A stretch of 64,000 nucleotides of DNA from Flaccisagitta enflata (taxonomy: Eukaryota; Chaetognatha; Sagittoidea; Aphragmophora). This document shows positions 1 to 10,062 of the stretch, piece after piece. Numbering within the stretch: the stretch's first letter is position 1; each line of letters opens with the position of its first letter. The position numbers were made by a program, and so were the translations under genes. Below the pieces are notes generated by a model. The model made no database searches. It was given only the letters and a program-made list of their open reading frames with translations, and was not told the origin of the DNA. The stretch covers positions 23,126,001 through 23,190,000 of the forward strand of contig OZ231126.1 in the NCBI GenBank assembly GCA_965153355.1. The letters run 5' to 3'.

Positions 1-110
1 TGAAATTGGACTTTGCCTTGATCAAAGCGAGCGGCAAAAAGCGGCCGAAACGCCAAAGCGGCCGACGCGGCCAGGACGATGTCACCGACCGCGGGACGTC
101 TTAGAACCAT
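1..110 (-). CDS. Possible partial coding exon cut by the window edge
   Basis: On the minus strand an ATG at 110-108 opens a frame that stays open to base 1, giving about 36 residues rich in Ala, Leu and Arg (MVLRRPAVGDIVLAASAALA at the start). The stretch is clearly more GC-rich than the DNA that follows, which fits coding sequence. No family is recognised and no splice site can be tested, because the frame runs off the window. It could equally be a chance open frame. Confidence 0.25.
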   Translation of the reverse strand, partial: MVLRRPAVGDIVLAASAALAFRPLFAARFDQGKVQF

Positions 111-131
111 ACATAAATCTCGTCCTCCTTA

Positions 132-149
132 GATGAGAGAGAGAGAGAA

Positions 150-208
<59 letters not shown>
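132..208. repeat. (GA)n microsatellite
   Basis: An almost pure GA dinucleotide run. The Ser-Leu ORF read on the other strand is an artefact of it. Confidence 0.95.
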
Positions 209-212
<4 letters not shown>

Positions 213-590
213 ATACAGTAAAAGATGGGCAGAAGCTTTTAAGAGGAAGAACGGAGAATGAATGGCTTTGATTACTTTGAAGGGCAATCTTAAGTTTGCA
301 TTCAGACTATCATCACAGATGTGCAAGATTCTGTCAAAGTGCAATAAGTTGGTTTATACAGCGCAAACCATTTTAGTCACGTTATGGCCACCAATCGAAA
401 TTATTGATATAAAAACAGAAGTTGTTTACTGTTGTCGTAGCAAAAATCTCGTCTGTCACGTCCTCAAACTTTTGCCGGCTCTTACATTAAAATTTTGTTT
501 AAGCAGTTTTTACTTATCTAAACATTTACACAATGCCCAGGGGCATATGGAAAAGCCAACGGAAACTGACAAAAGTCAACGGACAATCAA
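209..590. other. No recognised feature
   Basis: AT-rich single-copy-looking DNA. An open frame on the plus strand crosses it, but it ends inside a mobile element and shows no recognisable domain. Confidence 0.5.
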
Positions 591-790
591 AACAAGGCCG
601 TATACACGGCTACTGAAGTCGCGTGCGGGTGGGCAGGGTCCATATTTGAGGTCACTAGACCATTTGGGCAGAGGGCAGATACACGGCAAGAGAGTCGCGG
701 ACGGTTGGGCAGGGGCGGTGATGCAAAAATCGCTCAAAATTCAGAAATATTTGTAACCGACCTACTAACGTACCGACCTACCGACCGACA
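591..790 (+). mobile_element. HINE-like hairpin element, A/B chimera, 3' end missing
   Basis: Starts with the family 5' end (AACAAGGCCG, here followed by TATACACGGC), then the A motif AGTCGCGTGC GGGTGGGCAGG. At about 676 it restarts as family B (GATACACGGC, AGTCGCGGACGGTTGGGCAG, ATGCAAAAATCGCTC) and runs into a CCGACCTA repeat. No 3' hairpin is present, so it is a truncated composite. Confidence 0.75.
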
Positions 791-1264
791 GGCCACTTTC
801 AGTGTCCATTCGATTCCAAGTATTCGCCTATTAAAGGGTCCATAAAACACCTCTATTTATTACAGGCGCGCGCTTCGCCTTGATTGAGGTGTTATAGAGT
901 TGATGCAAATTTCTGTCAATGCCAAAATGAAAAAAAAAATGTATTGAAATGAGATGAAGTGACTAAAGTTTTTTTGGTCTGTTTTATGCAACTTTTCGTC
1001 GCTCTTGGATCTGTTATAGCGGCGTGTGACTAAATGAAATTAGCGCAGTGCATGCCACGAATGAACCAGCTAATCTTCGATGCTCTTTCATTTGCAGCTT
1101 TATTGCAGCAGGAGGGAGTTTCAAGCGACGAGAAATGGTGTATGAATAAAACGTGCGTTGTCGCCATTTTAATGGCGTCTGAGTCTTTCCGGCGAAAACG
1201 GCGGCGTCGTCCTCTCATCTTTCATCGACGGCGCCTCGTATTTTTTCTCTCCCAATGGCGCCGG
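791..1264. other. No recognised feature
   Basis: Contains a plus-strand frame (1034-1315) and a minus-strand frame (1030-1218) over a moderately GC-rich patch, but neither resembles a known domain and the plus frame runs into a foldback element. Confidence 0.4.
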
Positions 1265-1745
1265 TTTTTGGGCAGCGGCCCCGAAGAGGACGAAGTCCTG
1301 TTGTTGTTGTTATAGCCAAAAGAAATCCAGTGATTAATTGTCAGCGATTAGTCATTTATTTATTCATCCCCCCCCCAGGCCCTCTCAAGCCTGAAATCTT
1401 CCCTCTCAAGCCTTGAATCTGCCCTCTCAGGCATAAAATCTGCCACTCTCAGGCCTGAAATTTTTCCTCTCAGATTCGAGGCCTGAGAGGGCAGATTTCA
1501 GGCCTGAAAGGGCCTGGAGGAGACAGACGGATGGACAGACAAATGAATAAACAAACAAACAAAAGTCCCCATGAGTTCTACATGACTTCGTCCCCTTCGG
1601 GCAATTGCGCAATTGCAATTGCACAAATACACAATTGTGCAATTACACAATGGCACAATGGCACAATTGCGCAATTACACAATTACGCAAGGCAGGGCAA
1701 TGGGTATCGCTGACCACATATTGTCCTTGGGCGACCTGTTGCGCT
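1265..1745. mobile_element. Foldback element family E, copy 1
   Basis: Begins with the shared box GGGCAGCGGCCCCGAAGAGG, followed after a spacer by inverted copies of a ~21-bp unit around CCTCTCAGGCCTGAAATCTG that reverse at about 1470 (GGCCTGAGAGGGCAGATTTC). It ends with the family terminus read inward, GGGTATCGCTGACCACATAT then CCTTGGGCGACCTG. A short ACACAATTG-type tandem repeat lies at 1610-1690. Confidence 0.7.
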
Positions 1746-1972
1746 TCATACAACTCTACTTTTCGCCTTTTCCGGCGTCGGTCTCTGCCTCCGAGATGGC
1801 ACTTTGATTGAAAATAATCGCCACTTCTTCAGTCTCGCATACAGCCTTTAAAACCCGCTCAACGAGCCGTTGAAACTCAGTTTTAGTTTCCATTGTTGTC
1901 TAACGCCCATATTAAATCCCATTTTTTCCTCTTTCAAAGTTATTTGATCATTCTAAGAAATTTACGACCGTC

Positions 1973-2511
<539 letters not shown>

Positions 2512-2717
2512 TTTTTAGTCGCGTGAACGCGACTCTACTACCCGCTCTGTCCGTCGGTCCGTCGGTCGGACAGTCCGTCTATCAGTAACGCTTAGCTTTT
2601 TTGGCGTTTACGGGCAGTTTTGGGGTTACTGCTCCTGCCCCATTGCTTGGATGGTCTATTTCTTCACTGCCCCTGCCCACCCGCACGCGTCTTAGGTAGC
2701 CGTATATCCGGCCTTTG
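2512..2717 (-). mobile_element. HINE-like element, family A, full length
   Basis: Reads on the minus strand. The 3' hairpin AGTCGCGTGAACGCGACT is at 2517-2534, followed by CCGTCGGTC repeats, and the 5' end (AAAGGCCGGATATACGGC on the minus strand) lies at about 2717. The 5' subterminal motif here reads GACGCGTGCGGGTGGGCAGG. Confidence 0.85.
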
Positions 2718-3059
2718 AAATTGGCTGGTAAAAGCAGAAAGTTTGAAATATTTCTTTGTCTATTCAGTTTCAAAAGAACAAGAGCTATATATTGGGCACG
2801 ATCGCAAACAGAAAAAAACGAATAAAAAATGCGTTTTGTAAAAAAGAGAAAAATTTAAAAAAAACACTCAATCGCATATATGACCAAAGACTATTAAATT
2901 CAAAAGGGAATTTATGAGAAAAAGAATTTGTTGAGGGTCTTTTGGGTGATTTGGCCAACAGTTGGCTCCGCTTATGAACGCTTATTTTGACAGAAATGAC
3001 CTTAAAAATGGAAATAAATGAAAAGGGAAAAATATGAGCCGGAGAGAATGGGAGATGGG

Positions 3060-3063
<4 letters not shown>

Positions 3064-3149
<86 letters not shown>
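3064..3149. repeat. (GA)n microsatellite
   Basis: Pure GA run of 86 bp. Confidence 0.97.
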
Positions 3150-3151
<2 letters not shown>

Positions 3152-3627
3152 ACTGGGACAAAAACATTCTCATGAGACAGGAGCACACAAACGAGCACAC
3201 AAATACAGACAGACTGGAAAACTGAAAAAAAGAATAAAGATGGACAGCAGGACAGATATACGACGAACAGATAAACAAATACACAAACATGAGTATGACA
3301 TGGTGACCTTTCTGACTTCTTTTATTTATTTCTGGGCATTCGGCAACCAACTTTTTTCAACTACGAAAGTTTTTGTTTAAACAAGGCCAACAACTATAAG
3401 TCGCGTGCACACACACACACACACACACATACACACAAAATGAATGAATGAAATGAGGAGAAAGAAAAAACTGAAAAAAACAAAAACAATTTTACGATTT
3501 TTTTTCCGGTCGGCGAGAAGCCGCCTTTACTGGTATCTTACATCGAGAGAGGATGCATCTATTGGTCATCTCTTGGCCTTGTTTTGTTCTAATCTATTAA
3601 AAAAATCCCTCCAAACAAACTTTAGGG
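3150..3627. other. No gene seen; short (CA)n
   Basis: A (CA)n tract lies at about 3408-3438. The rest is unrecognised AT-rich DNA. Confidence 0.5.
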
Positions 3628-4190
3628 GGTAATAGTTGCAAAAGCGTTAGATGGTAAGCGGTACCCGTGCCCTGCCTAAGTTGGTTGTGGTTGAAGTTGG
3701 GGGGGGGGAGCAGGGCAGCGGCGAAGTCGATGGCCTATGCTTTCACACATATAGGGTTTTCTCCTCCTCTCTCACCTCCGTCCCCCCTCCAAATCCCAGT
3801 CCGGACCAAATCCCGTGTGAGGCTCAAGTCCAGCCTCAAGGCCCAAATCCTAGCCTCAAGGCCTAAATCCTAGCCTGGAGGCTGAGATTTGGGGGTTCCA
3901 GGCCAGGATCTGGGCCTCTTGGCTGAGATTTTGAAGCTCAGGCTGAGTTGGGCTTCACGGCTGAAATCTGGGCCTCCAGGCTAGGATCTGAAGCCTTGAG
4001 GCTAGTTGCAACTTGTGTTGTTGGGCCTTGAGGCTGGGATTTGGGCCTCAAGATTAGGATTTGGGCCTCCGGACTGGGATTTGAGGGGGGGGGACGTAGG
4101 AGGAGGAGGGAGGAGGAGAGAAAATCCCCATATGTGTGAAAGCATGGGTCATGTTGCCCCTTCGGGGCCGCTGCCCAAAAGCAATTGAAC
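3628..4190. mobile_element. Foldback element family F, copy 1
   Basis: Left end TAATAGTTGCAAAAGCGTTA, then GCGGTACCCGTGCCCTGC and the GCAGGGCAGCGGCGAAGTCG box. Next comes CTATGCTTTCACACATAT, then ~20-bp tandem units of the type GCCTCAAGGCCCAAATCC that switch to the inverted form (GAGGCTGGGATTTGGGCC). The palindrome closes with CATATGTGTGAAAGCATGGG and GGGGCCGCTGCCC. Confidence 0.8.
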
Positions 4191-4560
4191 AACAACTGTA
4201 GCCACATATATTTTTGAAGTTATAAATACAATTTGACTTTAAAAACACAAAAAAAAGAAATTTTGCCATTGTCAAACGATTTATTCCATATTTTTTTTCA
4301 TCTCTGCCATTAATTTGTAGCAAATGTGTCAGAAAAGATATTTCACCAGGCCAGAAGTCTTGACAATTTTAGACGGCGTGAGCAGAAAGGCAGTGGCTGC
4401 AAGTAGCGTCTTCTCAGTAATTGATAAACAGGTGTCTTTTAAAGCAACAAGGATATAAGTGATGATTTAAAACCACTATCATACAAAATGATGGACATCA
4501 TACAGGGTGTTCAGCATTTGCTCATTTAATTCCTTATGTGGAATGTCACACAGGCCATAC

Positions 4561-4633
4561 CTCTGACAGAAACGTTTGAGCTGCTTTTTGCGCCCCGACA
4601 TGGAGAAGGTATTCGTAGACGTACAATGCCAAT
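4561..4633 (-). CDS. SSBP: SSBP2/3/4 (Ssdp) family, LisH-domain exon
   Basis: A 73-nt exon bounded by a polypyrimidine acceptor (minus strand TTCTTTTCCAATTCCAG) and a GTATGG donor. Its first base completes a split codon and the next 24 codons read [20 protein letters not shown] plus FLSE. This matches the LisH dimerisation motif near the N terminus of single-stranded DNA-binding protein 2/3/4 (fly Ssdp), a nuclear partner of LDB/Chip that stabilises LIM-homeodomain complexes. The phase also fits the family, where the preceding exon ends in Lys and this exon ends after FLSE. Neither flanking exon was found, so the introns are long: the 3' neighbour would lie left of the window or be hidden in repeats, and the 5' neighbour to the right. 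Gene symbol is given at family level only. Confidence 0.87.
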
Positions 4634-4751
4634 CTGGAATTGGAAAAGAATGAAAGTCAATTGCTATGAATCCTACAAAGAAAAAAAAACAAGGACGAAA
4701 ACATGGCTTCCTAGTCACGAGCGGGTGGGCAGGGGCAGTTTGCTTAAAAAC

Positions 4752-5062
4752 TCATAAAACAGCGTGCCCACGAAGGCAACATTTCGAGTGTAAACTTGGG
4801 TCAAAATGAACAATATGTAAGAGTGAAAAAAAAAATAAATGAATAAAAGTGTTTGAGACAAGACATACATGATATATGGCAGCAAATTTTGCATCCATTT
4901 AGCAAGAAACTCGGATTTGGCACAAATCATTGAAGAAGATTGACTGAAAATTTCTACAAATTTCTTTTTTTGTCCACTGGTCAAAATAGAAATTTGCATA
5001 GAAAATGAAGAAATGAAAAAAACGAAGAACGAAGTTCTCTTCCCAAATCGTTTTTCGAGAGA
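4752..5062 (-). repeat. Dispersed repeat H, copy 1
   Basis: About 310 bp that match, in inverse orientation, 18995-19305: shared blocks include TGCCCACGAAGGCAACATTT, GCATCCATTTAGCAAGA and CTTCCCAAATC. Class unknown. Confidence 0.65.
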
Positions 5063-5066
5063 ACTA

Positions 5067-5485
5067 CAGTTAAATCCCACTTCAACGGAATTCAGGGGAC
5101 TAACAAATTTGATTTTTTATAGGCGGAATTTAGTTATAGCCAATCAAAAAAAAAAAAAAAAAAAAAAAAAAACTGGTTGAAGGGTCAAAGAAATAGTATC
5201 TGATAAAGGCAGAATTCCGTTAGAAATGTGTTTGTTGGAGCGAAGTTCTACGGAACGTTTCTGAAAATACAAAATTTTTCTCTGTGTGGCTCTTCTACAA
5301 TTTTGATCCTGGAAAGCAGAATTTCACTAAAAACCTGTATTTTCCTTCCTTTTTCCATGAGAATTGCTTAACATTGCTGAATATAGGGCATGATACACAT
5401 GGTATAACCTTGCTCCAACGTACCTGCTTCTAACGGAATTCCGCCTAATCAAATTTGTTGATCACTTGAATTCCGTTGAATGACG
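5067..5485. mobile_element. Pogo/Tigger-like MITE, right end damaged
   Basis: Left end is TA followed by CAGTTAAATCCCACTTCAAC and GGAATTC, typical of pogo/Tigger-type terminal repeats. The inverted counterpart lies at 5430-5485 (GGAATTCCGCCTAATCAAAT, TTGAATTCCGTTGAATGACG), but the extreme right end with CTG-TA is missing. A poly-A run lies at about 5147-5172. Confidence 0.6.
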
Positions 5486-5528
5486 TCACTTGAATGACGT
5501 CATACATCAAAACAAGGTCATTAGACCT

Positions 5529-5798
5529 AAGTCGCGTGCGTCGGCACTTTCGAAAAAAGTCAGGCAGACAGACAGACAGACACATAGACATTTTTTTCAA
5601 AAATACATTTGAAACAGCTGTTTAACTCTTGAAGTTTCTTTTCTACTATTCAGAGACTAAAAAAACGCAATAAAAAACCTTTAAAACCTTTTTGTGACGG
5701 ACCGGTCTGCGTCGGGGGTGGTTTTTAGCCACGGTGATGGTGGTACTAACTGACCGACTGAAAAGTGAAAAGGTTATAGAGTCGCGTAGCACGCGACT
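5529..5798 (+). mobile_element. Diverged HINE-like element with intact 3' hairpin
   Basis: The perfect hairpin AGTCGCGTAGCACGCGACT lies at 5780-5798, preceded by TGACCGACTG. A possible 5' subterminal motif AAGTCGCGTGCGTCGG is at 5529. The middle has a CAGA microsatellite instead of the usual family sequence. Confidence 0.5.
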
Positions 5799-5843
5799 TT
5801 AAAAAGTGAAAAACGACCCTAATCGACTACATGAAATAATAGG

Positions 5844-6044
5844 GCCTTGGATACACGGCTACAAAGTCGCGTGCGGGTGGGCAGGGGCCATAATAAAGGT
5901 CTTTTTAACAACTGGGCAGGAGCAGTACGCAAAAACCGCCCGTAAACGCCAAAAAAGCTAACGGAGACGGACCGACCGACCGACCGACATAGCGGTTCAT
6001 GGAGTCGCGTAGCACGCGACTAAAGAGTCGCGTAACACGCGACT
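5844..6044 (+). mobile_element. HINE-like element, family A, with two terminal hairpins
   Basis: The 5' part GGCCTTGGATACACGGCT is followed by AGTCGCGTGCGGGTGGGCAG, (GACC)n and then two successive hairpins. The first is at 6003-6021 (loop AGC) and the second at 6026-6044 (loop AAC). Both have the same 8-bp stem. Confidence 0.85.
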
Positions 6045-6869
6045 GAAAAAAAAGACGCACCTTTCTATAATTTGATGAAACATACACAAAAATTTATTTG
6101 ATCCTTTATCAGAAGTGATTTTGAAGATTTCCATGTGACTGCAAAAGCAAATTTGGCAATGTTTTGATTCAACACAATGCCAAACAAAAAAGATAGAAAT
6201 ACCATGTTGGCGCCTAATGAAATGAATTTTGGGCTTTCTAAGAGCCTAAGAGTTTCGTATTTCATTTTGCCGCACAACATCAGTCAAAGTAAAAGTCCTT
6301 TGATGGGAGAGGTGTGTAACAGCACATCATAAGTTTAAAGAGAATGCTATGAAGATTTATTTCAGCAATACTATTGGTAATGAGAATCGAGAAAAATTCA
6401 TCTTGTACCGAGGTACACCAAAACGTTCTTGCAAACACGCAAAAGCGAATGTTTATTTAGCTGAGATTGCGCTTTTGTTTGTGCTTAGAAGAAATCATGA
6501 TGCGCGCAAAATCTTCAGTAAACTTATTCGAATTGCGCGCGTTAATGGAAATAGAAAGTAGAAATTGTAGCAGGGGCGTAGGGGAAGGTACTGCCACTAC
6601 TGCCATTGCAGTACCTTTTGTTGGGACACCAAAGTTGTCGGACACTAATTTCTTCTAGAAAAAAAAAAGAGCAGGTAGAAGGAAATAAAAAAATGAAAAA
6701 AAAAAAGAAACAAAAAAGAGAAAAAAGGGAGAGAGAAAGCAAAATCAAGTTATTTGTTGTGAAACAATGGCAGTAATTATTGTTTTTTACAGTTTTAGGA
6801 CATAAGATACCGGTTAAGTTTCTGTTGGGACACTAGATTTGTTAGACACAGATTGGAGGGTGGCAATAT
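6045..6869. other. No recognised feature
   Basis: AT-rich. The only recurring word is the pair TTGGGACACCAAAGTTGTCG (6611) and TTGGGACACTAGATTTGTTA (6824), related to TCGGACACTACTTGCTGT copies at 32.6 kb and 56.2 kb. Confidence 0.45.
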
Positions 6870-8550
6870 GTGAATTCCTTGATGAGAGGTGTTTTGCCCA
6901 TTTGAATGCTGAGAAGGTATTTGGTAAAAGATTTTTTGACCAAATCCAGATCATTGTTGATGTTTCCAGACCATTCATCATCTACCATTCCATCAATGAA
7001 GTTGACCAGTGTTTTTTTTCTGTGTTGGTTGTTTTCTTCTCCATCATCTGAACCACAGACTTCACTATCATTTTCTTCATCTCCAGTTTCATCCTCGTCC
7101 TCCTCCTCCTCCTCCTCCTCCTCAATATCATCCATTGTTTTCCACTCTTGACTTTTTTGGTAGCATGTTGTTTGTGGGACGTTCTTGGATGTAAATGGAC
7201 GTTAGAGTAATGTCACTCCTATTTATAGTGAAAATGTTGCAACAAATCCGGGATCAAATCGGCATATTTGAGGAAAATTGGCTTCATCTTTAGCAATATG
7301 ACCTGCTCCATTTCACTGAATAGATTTTGAACACGAGCCATTCTTTTAGGATTCTTTTTAGCACTTTGATGTGATCTGTCAATGTCCAACGGAGCTTGAC
7401 ATGATGGTTGGCTGACATGCAGATTATTCATCAAATTGATCATACGTGCCAAAGACATCAATGTGAAAGAATTAGAGCTATTTTTTAACCAAGCCTTGAT
7501 GTCATTCTCTTGAAGAAATTGAGCCAATTGACAGGACTGCCAATCAATATCAATTGGCTCTCTTTCATCCGCACAACGAGTGGCATCTTTTCTTCGCAAG
7601 AAGTTTTCCGGAAGGAAGAAGTAGAAGGGCCATGAACCGCGTGTCATTTCTTGAGAGTCATCTTGCGATTGGATAGATTGCTGATTTTGATCCATGGCAT
7701 CTACAGTATGATTGTTTTCGTTTGTAACATTTCATGACGACATAATTCTTAAAGTAAGTGAAATAATTGAATTCTGAAAAAAGACTAAAAGACTATGAAA
7801 ATACATTTTATAACATATCGATCAAAGGATCTATTTAGAAAAATCTGATTCTCTTGTGAAAAAAATGAACTACAGGACCAACTTGACAAGTTGTAAAATT
7901 GAAAAATTTGAGAAAATTTAACAGATGGACTGTTTACCTTTAAATTGTTCTCATTTCTAAACGGTTTGAGCTACACATGCCAGATTGGTCTCAAATTAAA
8001 GATAATTTGATCTAGTTTTAAGGTTTTTCTGATGAATGCTTTGATTTGATGTTTTGGTCTGATTTATTAACTATAGACACATGCTTTTTTTTGTTAAATT
8101 TAAATATGATCTCTCATTTCTTTAATGTTTTGTATGATATGTGTTTCCAAACAGGTTTCTTTCTTTTTATTTTCTAAAACTACTTCAAATTATCTTTCAT
8201 TTGAGACCAACCTGGTATTTGTGGGTCAAATCGTTTAGAAATAAGAGCAATCCAAAGAAAAAAAGTTTATTTCAAAAACACAAAAAACAGTTTATTTTAG
8301 CCAAATATGCCTTACAACTAATAGTAAGAAATCTGGATCAAAATTTTGTTGAAAAGTCTTGGGATTTTGATATCATTAAATGTATTTTAAATATCTTTCA
8401 CTACCTTTTTTCAGAATATGATTATCTCAACAAGTTTTCAAGTTATGTCGTCATGAAATGTTACAAACGAAAACAATCATACTGTATTTGCCCACCATAG
8501 TGTTGAGTTAGTTCACCATGTTTGTATTTGATATGTTTGTCGAGCCTTAC
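6842..8550 (-). pseudogene. Zinc-finger element gene, left-arm copy, split by an insertion
   Basis: Reading leftward on the minus strand: a segment beginning MKGHCIECNKFYVRLDKHIK (CxxC and later His, a second finger-like unit) is interrupted by the 781-bp element. It resumes at 7695 as MDQNQQSIQSQDDSQ and runs about 158 codons to a stop at 7219. An acidic block (7135-6842, Glu/Asp run) with FIDGMVDDEWSG follows in another frame. The right arm holds the same order, so this is one gene copied into both arms. Function unknown; a transposon-derived zinc-finger protein is my inference. Confidence 0.55.
7704..8484. mobile_element. Tc1/mariner-type MITE, 781 bp, TA duplication
   Basis: Termini CAGTATGATTGTTTTCGTTT at both ends in inverted orientation, perfect over 42 bp (7704-7745 and 8443-8484), flanked by TA (7702-7703 and 8485-8486). 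The inverted similarity continues inward at 7948-7990 against 8195-8245. The opposite palindrome arm, at about 10440, has a single TA at the same point (CAAATAGATACCATGG), which is the unoccupied site. Confidence 0.88.
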
Positions 8551-8582
8551 ATAGAACTTGTTGCATTCTATACAATGGCCCT

Positions 8583-8762
8583 TCATGATTTTTGCTGTTT
8601 TTCCAAGTATGAAACAAAAGTCTTCAAATGGGTAATAAGGGCAATTTCACAAGGTGTTGGCCTTTTGGCTTTCGTGCATGAATTGTTTCCGTGAATTCTG
8701 CGAATATGGCGGTCCAGACGAGCAAAATATTTATTTTCACAATGGGGGCAAGATCCTTTCAT
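8583..8762 (-). CDS. Small ORF with C2H2 zinc finger (left arm)
   Basis: ATG at 8762-8760 starts a 59-codon frame. Residues 1-25 contain CPHC, then 11 residues and H-IRRI-H, a C2H2 finger. The right arm carries the same start at 10160, with the same finger and a stop after KTFVSC. Conservation of the finger in both arms suggests it was coding when the arms formed. The family is unknown, and it may be the first part of a longer spliced transposon protein. Confidence 0.45.
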   Translation of the reverse strand: MKGSCPHCENKYFARLDRHIRRIHGNNSCTKAKRPTPCEIALITHLKTFVSYLEKQQKS

Positions 8763-8857
8763 GTTTTCTTCAAAATAGTGAATGTTAAAATTCTCAATGT
8801 TTGACCATTTTATACCCTGAAAAAATTTTGATGGGGCAATCGGTGCGCAATCCAAGG

Positions 8858-10062
8858 AAAAATGGAAATATCCAGGGAAAAGTTTAAATATCCAAGGAAA
8901 AATGGAAATATCCAGGGAAAAGTGGAAATATCCAGGGAAAAATGGAAATATCCAGGTGGAAAAATGGAAATATCCAGGTGGAAAAGTGGAAATATCCAGG
9001 TGGAAAAGTGGAAATATCCAACGGAAAAGTGGAAATATCCAAGGGAAAAGTGGAAATATCCAGGTGGAAAAGTGGAAATATCCAGGTGGAAAAGTGGAAA
9101 TATCCAAGGGAAAAGTGGAAATATCCAGGAAAGTGAAATGTCCAGGAGGAAAAATGGAAATATCCAGGGAAGAGTGGAAGTATCCTGGGAAGAATTGGAA
9201 ATGGTGGAAATATCCACTATTTCACTTTCAGAAAAATGAAATATCAGTGGAAAAGTTGAAATATCTAAGGGAAAAGTGGAAATATCCAAGGGAAAAGTAT
9301 GGAAATATCCATGGGAAAAGTGGAAATAGTGGAAATATCCACTATTTCCACTTTTCCTGGGAAAAGTGGAAATATCCAAGGGAAAAGTAGGAAATATCCA
9401 GGTGGAAAGTGGAAATATCCAGGTGGAAAGTACGATAATAAGGGAAAGTGGATGCTCCACCTGGATATTTCCACTTTTCTACCTGGATATTTCCACTTTG
9501 AAATGGATATTTCCACTTTTCCCATGGATAGTTCCACTATTTCCACTTTTCCCATGGATATTTCCACTGTTCCACTTGGATATTTCCATTTTCCCTGGAT
9601 ATTTCCAATTTTCCACCTGGATACGTCGACATTTCCCTGGATATTTGCACTTTTCCCATGGATATTTCCACTTTTCCCTGGATATTTCCACTATTTCCAC
9701 TTTTCCCATGGATATTTCCACTTTTCCTGGAAAAGTGGAAATAGTGGATAATTCTACTATTTCCACTTTTCCCATGAATATTTCCACTTTTCCCATGGAT
9801 ATTTCCTGTTCCACTTTGTGAATAACACTTTTCCACCTGGATATTTCCTTTTCCTTGGATATTTCCACTTTTCCGCTTGGATAATTTCACTTTTCCACCT
9901 GGATATTTCCACTTTTCCCTTGGATATTTCCTTTTTCCCCTTGGTCTTTCCACTTTTCCACCTGGATATTTCCACTTTTCCCATGGATATTTCATTTTCC
10001 ACCTGGATATTTCCATTTTCCTTAGATATTTCCACTTTTCCCTGGATATTTCCATTTTCCTT
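8858..10062. repeat. Tandem array of GGAAATATCC units, orientation-switching
   Basis: About 1.2 kb of ~20-23-bp units, GGAAATATCCAGGGAAAAGT and GGAAATATCCAGGTGGAAAA variants. Units point one way to about 9460 and the other way from there to 10062. A small perfect palindrome (GTGGAAATAGTGGAAATATC and its complement) lies at about 9321-9352. The many long ORFs over it are artefacts. Confidence 0.95.

Noticed and set aside
591-790. tRNA-derived SINE interpretation of the A-D elements
   Set aside because: No recognisable A and B boxes, no A-rich or microsatellite 3' tail as the defining end, and a conserved 3' hairpin with matching 5' motif instead.
1034-1315. 93-aa ORF ending in poly-Leu as a gene
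   Set aside because: Its 3' part is the foldback E box and a GTT repeat; no domain and no splice support.
8583-9821. Several overlapping 90-216 aa ORFs (DISTFP, GNIQVEKW repeats)
   Set aside because: Translations of the GGAAATATCC array on both strands; only the 60-codon zinc-finger part (8583-8762) is not array-derived.
8858-10062. Regular spaced repeats resembling a CRISPR array
   Set aside because: Units are head-to-tail without unique spacers, vary in length and reverse orientation; the context is eukaryotic and there are no cas genes. The same applies to 43890-45137.
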